Shown in pieces: positions 17,373 through 25,007 of a stretch of DNA of 64,000 nucleotides. A program made the translations under genes and the position numbers. The stretch lies in assembly GCF_025426255.1 (NCBI RefSeq), contig NZ_CP104861.1, positions 1,550,001 to 1,614,000 on the forward strand, written 5' to 3'. This DNA comes from Pseudomonas fragi. GTDB taxonomy: Bacteria; Pseudomonadota; Gammaproteobacteria; Pseudomonadales; Pseudomonadaceae. Each line of letters begins with the position of its first letter. Within the stretch, counting starts at the first letter, position 1. The notes under the pieces are model-generated. The model saw only the letters and a list, made by a program, of their open reading frames with translations. It did not search any database and was not told the DNA's origin.

Positions 17373-18335
17373 GTGAAAGCATTGCAAGGCGTTGAAGGTC
17401 AAGTGACATGGGTTGAGGAGCCAAGCCCTACCTGTGATGTAGGACAAATTCGGATTCGAGTAGCGGCTGCGGGTCTCAATCGGGCCGACTTGTTACAGAG
17501 CGCTGGCTTGTATCCGCCGCCGCCGGGTGCCAGTCAGATGTTGGGGCTGGAGTGCTCCGGAGTGGTCAGCGAAGTGGGTCCGGGTTCCTCCTGGCAGCTT
17601 GGCGACCGGGTTTGCGCGCTGTTGGCGGGCGGTGGCATGGCGCAAGAGGTGGTGGTCGATGGCCGTCACGCTTTGCCGGTGCCGGAAGGCTTGTCGTTGA
17701 TTGAAGCCGCGGCCTTGCCTGAGGTTTACAGCACGGCTTGGCTCAACCTGTTTCAACTGGCGGGTCTCAAACCAGGTGAAAAAGTGCTGTTGCACGCGGG
17801 TGCAAGTGGTGTTGGTTCAGCGGCCATTCAGCTGTGCAAAGCCTTTGGCAGCCCGTGCTGGGTGACCGTAGGTTCGGCTGACCGGCTGGCTTACTGCCAG
17901 GCGCTGGGCGCTCAAGGTGGAGTGGTGCGCACCGATGGGCTGGACGATCTAAAGGCCTTGGGTCCTTTTGATGTAGTGCTCGACCCGGTGGGCGCCAACT
18001 ATGCCGAATCCAACCTCAAGTTGCTGGTACAGGACGGGCGTTGGGTGTTGATCGGTTTGATGGGCGGTCGCAAGGCCGAGCTGGATCTGGCGTTGGTACT
18101 GGGCAAGCGTATCCAGTTACTGGGCTCGACCTTGCGCAGCCGCAGCGACCAGTTCAAGGCTGACCTGCTCAGTGATCTGGGGCAGCAGGTATGGCCGTTG
18201 TTCACCGAAGGCCGCTTGAGCCCGCAACTGGCTAAAACCTTCCCGATTGAAGAGGCCCAGGCGGCGTTTGCCGAACTGGCCAGTAATCAGGTGTCGGGCA
18301 AGCTGGTGCTGGTGATTGACGCGAGTCTGGTGTAG
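17373..18335 (+). CDS. NAD(P)H quinone oxidoreductase, PIG3/QOR family
   Basis: A 320-residue medium-chain dehydrogenase/reductase from GTG 17373, preceded by GGAGG. The N-terminal GroES-like domain (to about 125) starts MKALQGVEGQVTW. The nucleotide-binding motif HAGASGVGSAAIQL lies near 141-154. No zinc-ligand cysteines are evident, consistent with a zinc-free quinone reductase of the TP53I3 type (NRADLLQSAGLYPPPPG). It is a cytoplasmic two-electron reducer of quinones or enones. Transcribed alone; a palindromic repeat follows. Confidence 0.9.
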   Translation: MKALQGVEGQVTWVEEPSPTCDVGQIRIRVAAAGLNRADLLQSAGLYPPPPGASQMLGLECSGVVSEVGPGSSWQLGDRVCALLAGGGMAQEVVVDGRHALPVPEGLSLIEAAALPEVYSTAWLNLFQLAGLKPGEKVLLHAGASGVGSAAIQLCKAFGSPCWVTVGSADRLAYCQALGAQGGVVRTDGLDDLKALGPFDVVLDPVGANYAESNLKLLVQDGRWVLIGLMGGRKAELDLALVLGKRIQLLGSTLRSRSDQFKADLLSDLGQQVWPLFTEGRLSPQLAKTFPIEEAQAAFAELASNQVSGKLVLVIDASLV

Positions 18336-18360
18336 CTATTTGAAGCGTACGCACATCGTT

Positions 18361-18434
18361 TAGATACTCTGTTCCAGGTCAAGCCCCAGTGGGAGCGAGC
18401 CTGCTCGCGAATGATCTTCGCGAGCAGGCTACAG
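18361..18434. repeat. GTGGGAGCGAGC palindrome plus 40-base extended repeat
   Basis: 18389-18434 is a GTGGGAGCGAGC-family hairpin between converging genes. The 40 bases 18361-18400, which include its left part, recur inverted at 60324-60363 with a single mismatch, so the repeat is longer than the palindrome itself. Confidence 0.8.
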
Positions 18435-18444
18435 GTGTGAGGTG

Positions 18445-19098
18445 TTACTTCCAGTGATGGATCGGCCATCCGGCCTTTTCAGCCTGTTCGAGCAATACCG
18501 GATCCGGATTGACGACATGGGGATGGTCAACCTTGAGCAATAACGGCAAATCGTTACGCGAGTCGGAGTAAAAGCTCGCGCCTTCGAGATTCTCTTCCTG
18601 CTCATCGAGCCATTCCAGCAGGCGCGTGATCTTGCCTTCGCGGTAAGTCAAAGTGCCCACGGTGTTGCCGGTGTAGAAACCGTGGGCAACTTCCAGTTCA
18701 ATCCCCAGTACTTCATCGATGCCCAGGCGCTCTGCAATGGGCTTGACCAAGTGTGTGCCCGAGGCCGAAATCACCAGGATCCGGTCACCTGCCTTGCGGT
18801 GTGCGGCAATGGTTCGCGTCGCGTCACTGAAAATGATCGGTTCGATAAAGTCTTCAACCCAGGGGCCGACCAAATGCTCGACTTCTTCGGGGGTGCGACC
18901 GATCAGGGGTTCCAGGCTGAAGGCCATATAGTCCTCCATGGCCAGCTCGCCCCGGCTGTAGGCGTCCATCAATTCGTTGTTGCGCTGCATGAACGACTTC
19001 GGGTCGACCCAGCCCAAGCGGCCCATCTGCTCGCTCCACAGGGTGGCGCAGTCGCCGTGAATCAGGGTTTCGTCCAGATCAAAGATTGCCAGAGCCAT
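18445..19098 (-). CDS. HAD-superfamily phosphatase, SerB-like (HAD-IB)
   Basis: A 217-residue hydrolase starting at ATG 19098. The nucleophile motif is FDLDETLIHGD (Asp7, Asp9), motif II is the LVISASGTH segment and motif III is YSDSRNDLPLL, so the phosphatase core is complete. HAD-IB enzymes remove phosphate from small phosphomonoesters such as phosphoserine or phosphocholine. It lies 34 bases downstream of an organophosphate-type ABC ATPase gene in the same direction, so it may dephosphorylate the imported compound. The specific substrate is unknown. Confidence 0.85.
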   Translation of the reverse strand: MALAIFDLDETLIHGDCATLWSEQMGRLGWVDPKSFMQRNNELMDAYSRGELAMEDYMAFSLEPLIGRTPEEVEHLVGPWVEDFIEPIIFSDATRTIAAHRKAGDRILVISASGTHLVKPIAERLGIDEVLGIELEVAHGFYTGNTVGTLTYREGKITRLLEWLDEQEENLEGASFYSDSRNDLPLLLKVDHPHVVNPDPVLLEQAEKAGWPIHHWK

Positions 19099-19132
19099 CA
19101 GCACAACTCTCCCTTCAGTAAATTCAAGTACA

Positions 19133-20122
19133 TCAGGCTACCTCACAAAGGGTACTCGAATCGATCGACAGCGCTACGCGCTGACCGTCCGGGTACAGAT
19201 CGCCGGGGGAGCGGTTGAGCACATCAACGATCAATTCGACCCCGCGCGTCTCGACGCGATAGCGGATCACATTGCCCAACAGGCTGTGGTTGCGGATCAA
19301 CGTGTCGGGCTCGCCTTGCAGGCTCAAGCCGAGGGTTTCCGGGCGGATGGCGATGCGGCTGTTGATCGGGCGCTGCAACAGGCGGCTGGCGGTGTCGGAG
19401 TCCAGCAGGTTGTAGTTACCGATAAACCCTGCGGCGAACGCATCTGCCGGTGCGGCATAGAGGGTCTGCGCATTGCCGCTTTGGACGATGTGGCCTTTGT
19501 TCATCAGGAAAATACGGTCGCTCATGACCAGGGCTTCTTCCTGATCGTGGGTGACGAATATTGTGGTCAGGCCCAGCTCGCGCTGAATCGTGCGGATCTG
19601 CTCGCGCAAGTGCTTGCGAATGCGTGCATCCAGCGCCGACAGTGGTTCATCCAACAGCAGCAGGCGTGGGCGCGTTACCAGCGAGCGCGCCAACGCGACC
19701 CGCTGGCACTGGCCACCAGACAGTTGGTGGGGGTAGCGCTTGGCAAAGTCATTGAGTTCCACCAGTTGCAACACTTCGGCCACGCGTTTGTGGCTGTCAT
19801 CGGCTTTGACCTTTTGCATGCGCAAACCAAATGCCACGTTTTGCTCGACAGTCATGTTGGGGAACAGCGCATAGCTTTGAAATACCATACCGATCCCGCG
19901 TTTTTGCGGGCTCAGCGGCACTATGTCCTGGCCATCCAGAAGGATTTTGCCGCCATCCACCGGGGTTAGCCCCGCGATGCAGCGCAACAGTGTGGACTTG
20001 CCGCAGCCGGACGGACCGAGAAGGGTGACGAATTCACCTTTGGCGATGTTGCAGTTGATATCACTGAAGACCGGCGTGCCGGAATAGGATTTTTGCAGGC
20101 GTTCGACGCTGACGAAGCTCAT
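19133..20122 (-). CDS. ABC transporter ATP-binding protein (phosphonate/organophosphate or spermidine-type)
   Basis: A 329-residue import ATPase. Walker A GPSGCGKS is at 36-43, followed by FQSYALFPNMTVEQNV (Q-loop), signature LSGGQCQR and Walker B LLLLDEPLSALD. The C-terminal TOBE region (about 240-329) marks the MOI/CUT-like class of polyamine, iron and 2-aminoethylphosphonate importers. The start overlaps the preceding permease stop by four bases. With two permeases and a binding protein it forms a full importer. The substrate class is inferred from the flanking phosphatases. Confidence 0.88.
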   Translation of the reverse strand: MSFVSVERLQKSYSGTPVFSDINCNIAKGEFVTLLGPSGCGKSTLLRCIAGLTPVDGGKILLDGQDIVPLSPQKRGIGMVFQSYALFPNMTVEQNVAFGLRMQKVKADDSHKRVAEVLQLVELNDFAKRYPHQLSGGQCQRVALARSLVTRPRLLLLDEPLSALDARIRKHLREQIRTIQRELGLTTIFVTHDQEEALVMSDRIFLMNKGHIVQSGNAQTLYAAPADAFAAGFIGNYNLLDSDTASRLLQRPINSRIAIRPETLGLSLQGEPDTLIRNHSLLGNVIRYRVETRGVELIVDVLNRSPGDLYPDGQRVALSIDSSTLCEVA

Positions 20123-20919
20123 TGGCTTTTGTCCTTGTTCAGGAAGGTGGCAACCCAGGTCAACACCAGTACAAAGAGGAAATAGGAGATCACGAGCGCG
20201 CTGGTGAAGTGGCCGCTGCTGTTACGCATGTTGTTCAGGAACACCTGCAGGGTTTCGTAGCGGGTGCCCACCAGAATATTGGCAAATACAAACTCGCCAA
20301 ACAGGAACGAGAACGACAGCAGCAGGGCCACCATCAGGCCTTTGCGCAAATTGGGCAGTACCACCAGAAACGCGGCCTGCCAGGTGCTGGCACCCAGCAG
20401 TTGGGCGGAGTCCATCAGGTCGCGCAGGTTGATTGCTTGCAGGTTGTTGGTGATCGCTCGATACATAAAGGGCAGCGCGACGGTGAAATAGCAGCCAATC
20501 AGAATCCACGGAGTGCCGACCATTTGCAGCGGGCCGGAACCATATAGCTGCAGCAGGCCTACCGATGACACCACGGGCGGTACGGCAAAAGGCAGCAGGA
20601 TCAGGATGTTCATCAGCGCATCCAGCTTGGGGAAGTGGTAATGCACCACAAACAGCAGCGGCAAAATCAGAATCACCGACAGTACCAGCGCAGCGACACA
20701 CACCAGCAGCGACTGGCCGAAAGCGGCAAGAAAACGCGGGTCGCTCCACAGTTGGCTATACCACTTGAAGGTGAAACCACTGGGCAGGATAGTCGCCGAC
20801 CAACTGCTGGCTATGGAATAAACCAGGGTGCCCAGCAGCGGCAGAAGTAAAATCAGAAACAGCAGCCAGACCACGCTGCGGTGGTAAACGCTGGCAGACG
20901 TGGATTCAACGCGCGACAT
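20119..20919 (-). CDS. ABC transporter permease, second membrane subunit
   Basis: A 266-residue permease with about six membrane segments. The EAA-type loop is LMDSAQLLGASTWQAAFLVVLP. The start overlaps the first permease by 14 bases and the end overlaps the ATPase gene by four, indicating tight translational coupling. It is a binding-protein-dependent permease of the spermidine/phosphonate class. Confidence 0.87.
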   Translation of the reverse strand: MSRVESTSASVYHRSVVWLLFLILLLPLLGTLVYSIASSWSATILPSGFTFKWYSQLWSDPRFLAAFGQSLLVCVAALVLSVILILPLLFVVHYHFPKLDALMNILILLPFAVPPVVSSVGLLQLYGSGPLQMVGTPWILIGCYFTVALPFMYRAITNNLQAINLRDLMDSAQLLGASTWQAAFLVVLPNLRKGLMVALLLSFSFLFGEFVFANILVGTRYETLQVFLNNMRNSSGHFTSALVISYFLFVLVLTWVATFLNKDKSQ

Positions 20920-21742
20920 GGTAGCTCCTCTTTAACAGCCACTGATGGACCAGGGTTACCAGGGTCATCAAACCCACCAGAATCACCGCCAAGGCGCTGG
21001 CCATATTCGGGTCCAGGCTGATATCACCGGAGACCATCGCGGCAATACGGATGGGCAGTACGTTGAAGTTACCGGTAGTCAACGCATACACCGTGGCGTA
21101 GGCGCCCAGGGCGTTGGCCAGCAGAATCACGAAAGTACCGAGCAATGCCGGGGTGAGTACCGGCAGGCCGATGTGGCGCCAGAACTGCCAGCTGTTCGCG
21201 CCCAGCAAGGAGGCTGATTCGCGCCAGTCTTCGCGCAAGGCATCGAAGGCCGGGTAAAGCAGAAGCACTCCGAGCGGAATCTGGAAATAGGTGTACAGGA
21301 TGATCAGGCCGGTTTTGGAGTAGAGGTTGAAATCCTGGATGATCCCCGCCTGTTTGAGCATGATCGTGATGCTGCCGTTAAAGCCCAGCAGAATGATGAA
21401 CGCAAAGGCCAATGGTACACCGGAGAAGTTGCTGGTCATGTTGGCGAACGCGTTAACAAAATTGCGCAGCCGTGAATCCACCTTGCGCAGGGAGTAACTG
21501 CCCAGTACGGCGATCACGATGCCAAACAGGCTGGACCAGAAGCTGATCTCCAGGCTGTGCTGAATCGCTTGCAAATAGAATTTCGAGTTGAAGATCTTGA
21601 TGAAGTTGGCCAAGCCCCAGCCGCTTTCTTCAGATTGCACACTGTGGATCAGTACCCACACCAGCGGGGCAATCTGAAACACGATAAAAAATACTGCGAA
21701 GGGCACCAGGCACAGCAGCGCAAGCCATTTGCCACGACTCAT
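20906..21742 (-). CDS. ABC transporter permease, first membrane subunit
   Basis: A 278-residue permease starting at ATG 21742, which overlaps the TGA of the phosphatase-like gene (ATGA). A longer frame would add 25 residues lying inside that gene. It has an N-terminal membrane segment (WLALLCLVPFAVFFIVFQIA), about six helices and the loop FDALREDWRESASLLGANSW. It pairs with the second permease. Confidence 0.87.
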   Translation of the reverse strand: MSRGKWLALLCLVPFAVFFIVFQIAPLVWVLIHSVQSEESGWGLANFIKIFNSKFYLQAIQHSLEISFWSSLFGIVIAVLGSYSLRKVDSRLRNFVNAFANMTSNFSGVPLAFAFIILLGFNGSITIMLKQAGIIQDFNLYSKTGLIILYTYFQIPLGVLLLYPAFDALREDWRESASLLGANSWQFWRHIGLPVLTPALLGTFVILLANALGAYATVYALTTGNFNVLPIRIAAMVSGDISLDPNMASALAVILVGLMTLVTLVHQWLLKRSYHVAR

Positions 21743-22554
21743 GATGCGGGCCTCAACAGGTCCTGGCACCACGGTTTGTCGTGGGCTACGCCCAGCAGTT
21801 CGCAGACGGTGCCACACAGCTCGGTCTGTTTAGGCGCGACATCCGGATTGAGGCTAAAGGCATCCCCCAGCACAAACAGTGGTACTTCACGTTCTTCGGG
21901 CAGCAAGCCGTTGTGCGAACGATCGTTGTTCATGCCGTGGTCGGCAGTCACCAGTACTTGGTAGCCAGCGTCCAGCCAGCCTTGCAGATAATCGGCCAGA
22001 ATGATGTCGGCCGAACGTGCGCTGTTGCGGTATTGCGGGGTGTCGAGACCGTACTTGTGCCCGGCATCATCAATGTTCATGGGGTGAACCAGTAGAAAGT
22101 TCGGCTGGTGCGCCAGGCGCAGGCTTTCGGCGTCGGCGAACAAGTGAGAGTCGGGGTAGTGATCGCTCCAGTAGAAATGCCCGTTCTGAATCGGCAGATC
22201 GGCTGCAACGGTATGGCGGTCCCGGGCAACGACGAACGGGGAGCGGTTATACAGTTCGCTGACCCAGTGATAGGCCGCGGCCGCAGTGGTCAGCCCGCCA
22301 TCACGGGCGTAATGGAACACGCTGCGCTGATTGGACAAGCGCGCCACATTGTTATGCACGATGCCGCTTTCAATCGGCGGCACACCGGTGAGGATACATT
22401 CGTAGAGGGGGCGCGACAGTGCGGGCAGTTCGCAGGTGAGCTTGTACAGCGTGCAGCGCCCGGCTCCGACATAAGCCTGCAAATGCCCCATTGCCTGGCG
22501 GGCGACCTCGTAATTCAAACCGTCGAGGACTACCAAAATAACGTTGTGTTTCAT
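21739..22554 (-). CDS. Alkaline phosphatase superfamily phosphodiesterase/hydrolase
   Basis: A 271-residue metal hydrolase from ATG 22554 (MKHNVILVVLDGLNYE); GGAG is nine bases upstream and the longer frame is not protein-like. The metal sites are visible: Asp in VVLDG, Asp-Asp and His in NIDDAGHKYG, Asp-His in VTADHGM, and a late His in SHNGL. The nucleophile is probably Ser in PALSRPLYE, where nucleotide pyrophosphatases have Thr. It has no signal peptide, so it acts in the cytoplasm. Located between the binding-protein and permease genes, it may cleave the imported phosphonate or phosphodiester. Phosphonoacetate hydrolase belongs to the same superfamily but is longer. Confidence 0.85.
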   Translation of the reverse strand: MKHNVILVVLDGLNYEVARQAMGHLQAYVGAGRCTLYKLTCELPALSRPLYECILTGVPPIESGIVHNNVARLSNQRSVFHYARDGGLTTAAAAYHWVSELYNRSPFVVARDRHTVAADLPIQNGHFYWSDHYPDSHLFADAESLRLAHQPNFLLVHPMNIDDAGHKYGLDTPQYRNSARSADIILADYLQGWLDAGYQVLVTADHGMNNDRSHNGLLPEEREVPLFVLGDAFSLNPDVAPKQTELCGTVCELLGVAHDKPWCQDLLRPAS

Positions 22555-22593
22555 GTACGGCGACTCCGCAAGCAGATGTAGCATGCCAACCCT

Positions 22594-22683
22594 GTAGCCG
22601 CTGCCGAAGGCTGCGATAGGGCCCGAAGGCCCCCAAGAAGCAGGGCTGCTTCGCAACCCATCGCAGCCAGTGGCAGCGGTTAC
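22594..22683. repeat. REP-type inverted pair inside the organophosphate operon
   Basis: Arms of the GTAGCCGCTGCCG family, with several mismatches, lie between the binding-protein gene and the phosphatase gene. Such elements in operons often set the upstream to downstream transcript ratio. Confidence 0.8.
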
Positions 22684-22701
22684 AGGTGCCGGTTCAGTCA
22701 G

Positions 22702-23769
22702 TTACTGCATATTGATAATGACTTCTTCCTGCCACAGCTGCGGCAAGGCCTTGGAGGTTTTTTCCCAGGCGTCTGCGTCCTTGATCGGCGTTACATTTTT
22801 GTACTGATCGTTGGAAAGCAGCTTGGCTTGAACGTCTGCTGGCAGCTTCAGGTGCTCAGCACGAATCGGCCGAGCATTGCCTCGCGCCAGGTTGGTTTGA
22901 CCGGCATCGCTGAAGATGTATTCGCGGGTCAGTTTGGCCGCGTTCGGGTGCTTGGCGTATTTGTTGATGATGGTGGTGTAGCCCGAGATCACCGAGCCAT
23001 CGGACGGGATCAGCACCACGTAGTCATCCGGGTTGACCATTTTGGCTTTGTAGCTCAGACCGTTGAAATCCCAGACTACGCCGACTTCCACTTCGCCCTT
23101 CTCCATGGTGGCGATGGTCGGGTTGGCCAGAGACAAGCGACCTTGCTTGGCGATGTCAGCAAACATCAGCAGGGCAGGTTGCACGTTCTTTTCATCACCG
23201 CCATTGGCCAGCGCAGCTGCCAGCACGCCATTGGTGGCTTGCGCTGCAGTGCTCACGTCACCGATTGAAACCTTGTATTTGCCGGACTTCAGATCAGCCC
23301 ACTTGGTTGGAATTTCGGAACCGTGCAGCAGCTTTTTATTGACGATAAACGCGATGCTGCCGGTGTAGGCCAGGGCCCAGTTACCGTCCTTGTCCTTGGC
23401 CCATGCAGGGATCTGGTCCCAGGTGGTCGGCTTGTACGGCTGGGTCACGCCCTTGGCGACTGCAATCGGGCCGAAGGCTGCGCCTACGTCACCAATGTCG
23501 GCGCTGGCGTTGTCTTTTTCTGCTGCAAATTTGGCGACTTCCTGGGCCGAGCTCATGTCAGTGTCGATGTGCTTGAGGCCGTAGAGCTTGTTCAGGTCGG
23601 CCCAGGTGCCTTTCCAGTTGGCCCAGTCATCGGGCATGCCGACACTGTTGACCGCACCTTCAGCCTTTGCTGCGGCTTCAAGGGCTTTTAAATCGACATC
23701 GGCGGCCATGGCCGACGTGCACAGGGCGATGCTTGAACCTAACAGTGTTGCCAGGAAAAACTGTTTCAT
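22702..23769 (-). CDS. Periplasmic ABC substrate-binding protein (phosphonate/iron/polyamine-type)
   Basis: A 355-residue binding protein from ATG 23769, with AAGGAG six bases upstream. The signal peptide ends at AMA-A. The mature protein (WANWKGTWADLNKLYG, STAAQATNGVLAAAL, WDFNGLSYKA) has the two-lobed fold of 2-aminoethylphosphonate, Fe3+ and polyamine-binding proteins. It is the first gene of the leftward cluster; a half-operator at 23825 and a Pho-box-like site lie in its upstream region. It is probably the high-abundance component. The ligand is unproven. Confidence 0.87.
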   Translation of the reverse strand: MKQFFLATLLGSSIALCTSAMAADVDLKALEAAAKAEGAVNSVGMPDDWANWKGTWADLNKLYGLKHIDTDMSSAQEVAKFAAEKDNASADIGDVGAAFGPIAVAKGVTQPYKPTTWDQIPAWAKDKDGNWALAYTGSIAFIVNKKLLHGSEIPTKWADLKSGKYKVSIGDVSTAAQATNGVLAAALANGGDEKNVQPALLMFADIAKQGRLSLANPTIATMEKGEVEVGVVWDFNGLSYKAKMVNPDDYVVLIPSDGSVISGYTTIINKYAKHPNAAKLTREYIFSDAGQTNLARGNARPIRAEHLKLPADVQAKLLSNDQYKNVTPIKDADAWEKTSKALPQLWQEEVIINMQ

Positions 23770-23824
23770 CCGAAGCTCCTTGGGCGTTTTCAACGCTGGG
23801 TTTTATTGCTCTTTTGCGGTGGGT

Positions 23825-23836
23825 TGGTCTAGGTCA
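23825..23836. promoter_or_regulatory. Imperfect GntR/UTRA operator near the importer start
   Basis: TGGTCTAGGTCA matches the TGGTCTAGACCA site used by many GntR/UTRA regulators at 10 of 12 bases, and lies 55 bases from the binding-protein ATG. Confidence 0.35.
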
Positions 23837-24003
23837 GCAATACCTGAGCCAATTTAAGCCCGGCAGATGACACTTTAATGTCGGCATTACTTGTGCAGGA
23901 GGTGTTGCAGGTCCGCGGGTGTGTTACGAACAAGCTTAGACCATCGACAAGGCCCCGACTGGCAAGGGCTTTGGGGCTTTTCAAGTGGCATGCGGCGCGG
24001 CGC

Positions 24004-24021
24004 TTGTCATGTAACAGTCAT
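24004..24021 (+). promoter_or_regulatory. Pho-box-like sequence
   Basis: TTGTCAT-GTAA-CAGTCAT matches the PhoB box repeat CTGTCAT-N4-CTGTCAT with one mismatch per half. A -10-like TAGGCT begins ten bases after it, the usual spacing for PhoB-dependent promoters, pointing toward the regulator gene. Confidence 0.45.
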
Positions 24022-24089
24022 ATGTTCTGCCTAGGCTGGCAGGCTCAAGGATTGACCCGTTAACAGGTCAGGCCTGCCCACATTTGGTG

Positions 24090-24103
24090 CTGGACTAGTC
24101 CAG
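24090..24103. promoter_or_regulatory. Perfect palindromic operator for the UTRA regulator
   Basis: CTGGACTAGTCCAG is a perfect 14-base palindrome 13 bases before the regulator start. Its TGGNCTAGNCCA form is that of known GntR/UTRA operators (DasR, NagR, PhnF type), so autoregulation is likely. Confidence 0.55.
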
Positions 24104-24116
24104 ATAGGTAACGTTG

Positions 24117-24836
24117 ATGCGAGAAGGTGCACCCAAAGCGGTGACAGCGATCAGTCGCACGCTGCAAGAGCAGATAGAGCACGGCCTGTTGGCGGGCGGC
24201 AGTCAGTTACCCGCTGAGCGAAAACTTAGTGAGCTGTTTGCCACCACCCGGGTCACGGTGCGCGAGGCACTGCTGCAGCTTGAGGCTCAAGGGATGGTTT
24301 ATCGCGAAGAGCGCCGTGGCTGGTTTATTTCACCGCCACGTCTGGCTTACAACCTGATGCAGCGCAGCCACTTCCATGCAATGGTCACGGCCCAAGGGCG
24401 AGTGCCGACCACCGAAGTGATTTCGGCGCGCCTGCAACCCGCCACGGCGGCGGTGTGCGAACGCCTGCAATTGCCGGCGCTGTCCAGCGTGATCCAGATT
24501 TGCCGTGCGCGGCGCATTGATGGGCGGCTGGTGCTGTATGTCGAGCACTACCTGAACCCGCAATATTTCCCACGGATTCTGGAATGTGATCTCACACAGT
24601 CGATCACCGAGCTGTATGCCCGGCACTACGATTTACATTACGGTCGGGTGCGTTTCGAAATCGTGCCCACGGCGTTGCCGATGGAGGCTGCAGCCACGCT
24701 CAAGGTTTCAACGGGTAGCCCAGGCTTGCGAATTGCGCGGGTCAATTACGATCAGCACGAACGGCTGATCGATTGCGATCTGGAGTATTGGCGACATGAT
24801 GCGATTCATGTCGGGGTGGATGTGCTGGAGCGCTGA
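24117..24836 (+). CDS. GntR-family regulator with UTRA effector domain
   Basis: A 239-residue repressor-type protein from ATG 24117. The N-terminal winged helix-turn-helix (about 10-75) includes LPAERKLSELFATTRVTVREALLQLE. The C-terminal UTRA domain (about 90-235) has the chorismate-lyase-like fold that binds phosphorylated or sugar effectors, as in PhnF and NagR. The palindrome immediately upstream supports autoregulation, and divergence from the importer suggests control of both. The effector may be the imported organophosphate. Confidence 0.9.
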   Translation: MREGAPKAVTAISRTLQEQIEHGLLAGGSQLPAERKLSELFATTRVTVREALLQLEAQGMVYREERRGWFISPPRLAYNLMQRSHFHAMVTAQGRVPTTEVISARLQPATAAVCERLQLPALSSVIQICRARRIDGRLVLYVEHYLNPQYFPRILECDLTQSITELYARHYDLHYGRVRFEIVPTALPMEAAATLKVSTGSPGLRIARVNYDQHERLIDCDLEYWRHDAIHVGVDVLER

Positions 24837-24851
24837 ACCAATGCGTGCTCC

Positions 24852-24996
24852 GTAGCAGCTGCCGAAGGAACGAGGCTGCGTTCGGCGGCGTAGCCGTCGT
24901 AAAACCTGAACCCGCTGTCTATCAGTTAAATCGCGGCCTCAGGTTTTACGATCGCTTCGCAATCGAACGCAGCCTCGTTCCTTCGGCAGCTGCTAC
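24852..24996. repeat. 145-base palindromic element (GTAGCAGCTGCCG family)
   Basis: Outer arms of 33 bases (24852-24884 and 24964-24996) are perfect inverted repeats. Inner arms CGTAAAACCTGA/TCAGGTTTTACG (24898-24909, 24939-24950) are also perfect. It separates two converging genes. The element at 29001-29145 has the same length and outer arms. Confidence 0.85.
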
Positions 24997-25007
24997 ATGT
25001 CCAGGCA

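Larger units (their letters stand above)
23770..24116. other. Divergent control region, organophosphate importer / UTRA regulator
   Basis: 347 bases between divergent starts. Contains an imperfect operator (23825-23836), a GC-rich hairpin with GGCCCC/GGGGCT (about 23951-23980), a Pho-box-like sequence (24004-24021) and a perfect palindrome (24090-24103). Each is listed separately where supported. Confidence 0.65.

Noticed and set aside
23951..23980. Hairpin GGCCCC...GGGGCT with TTTT as a terminator
   Set aside because: It lies between divergent genes with nothing to terminate, and the stem is short with a 16-base loop; kept only as a note in the control-region entry.
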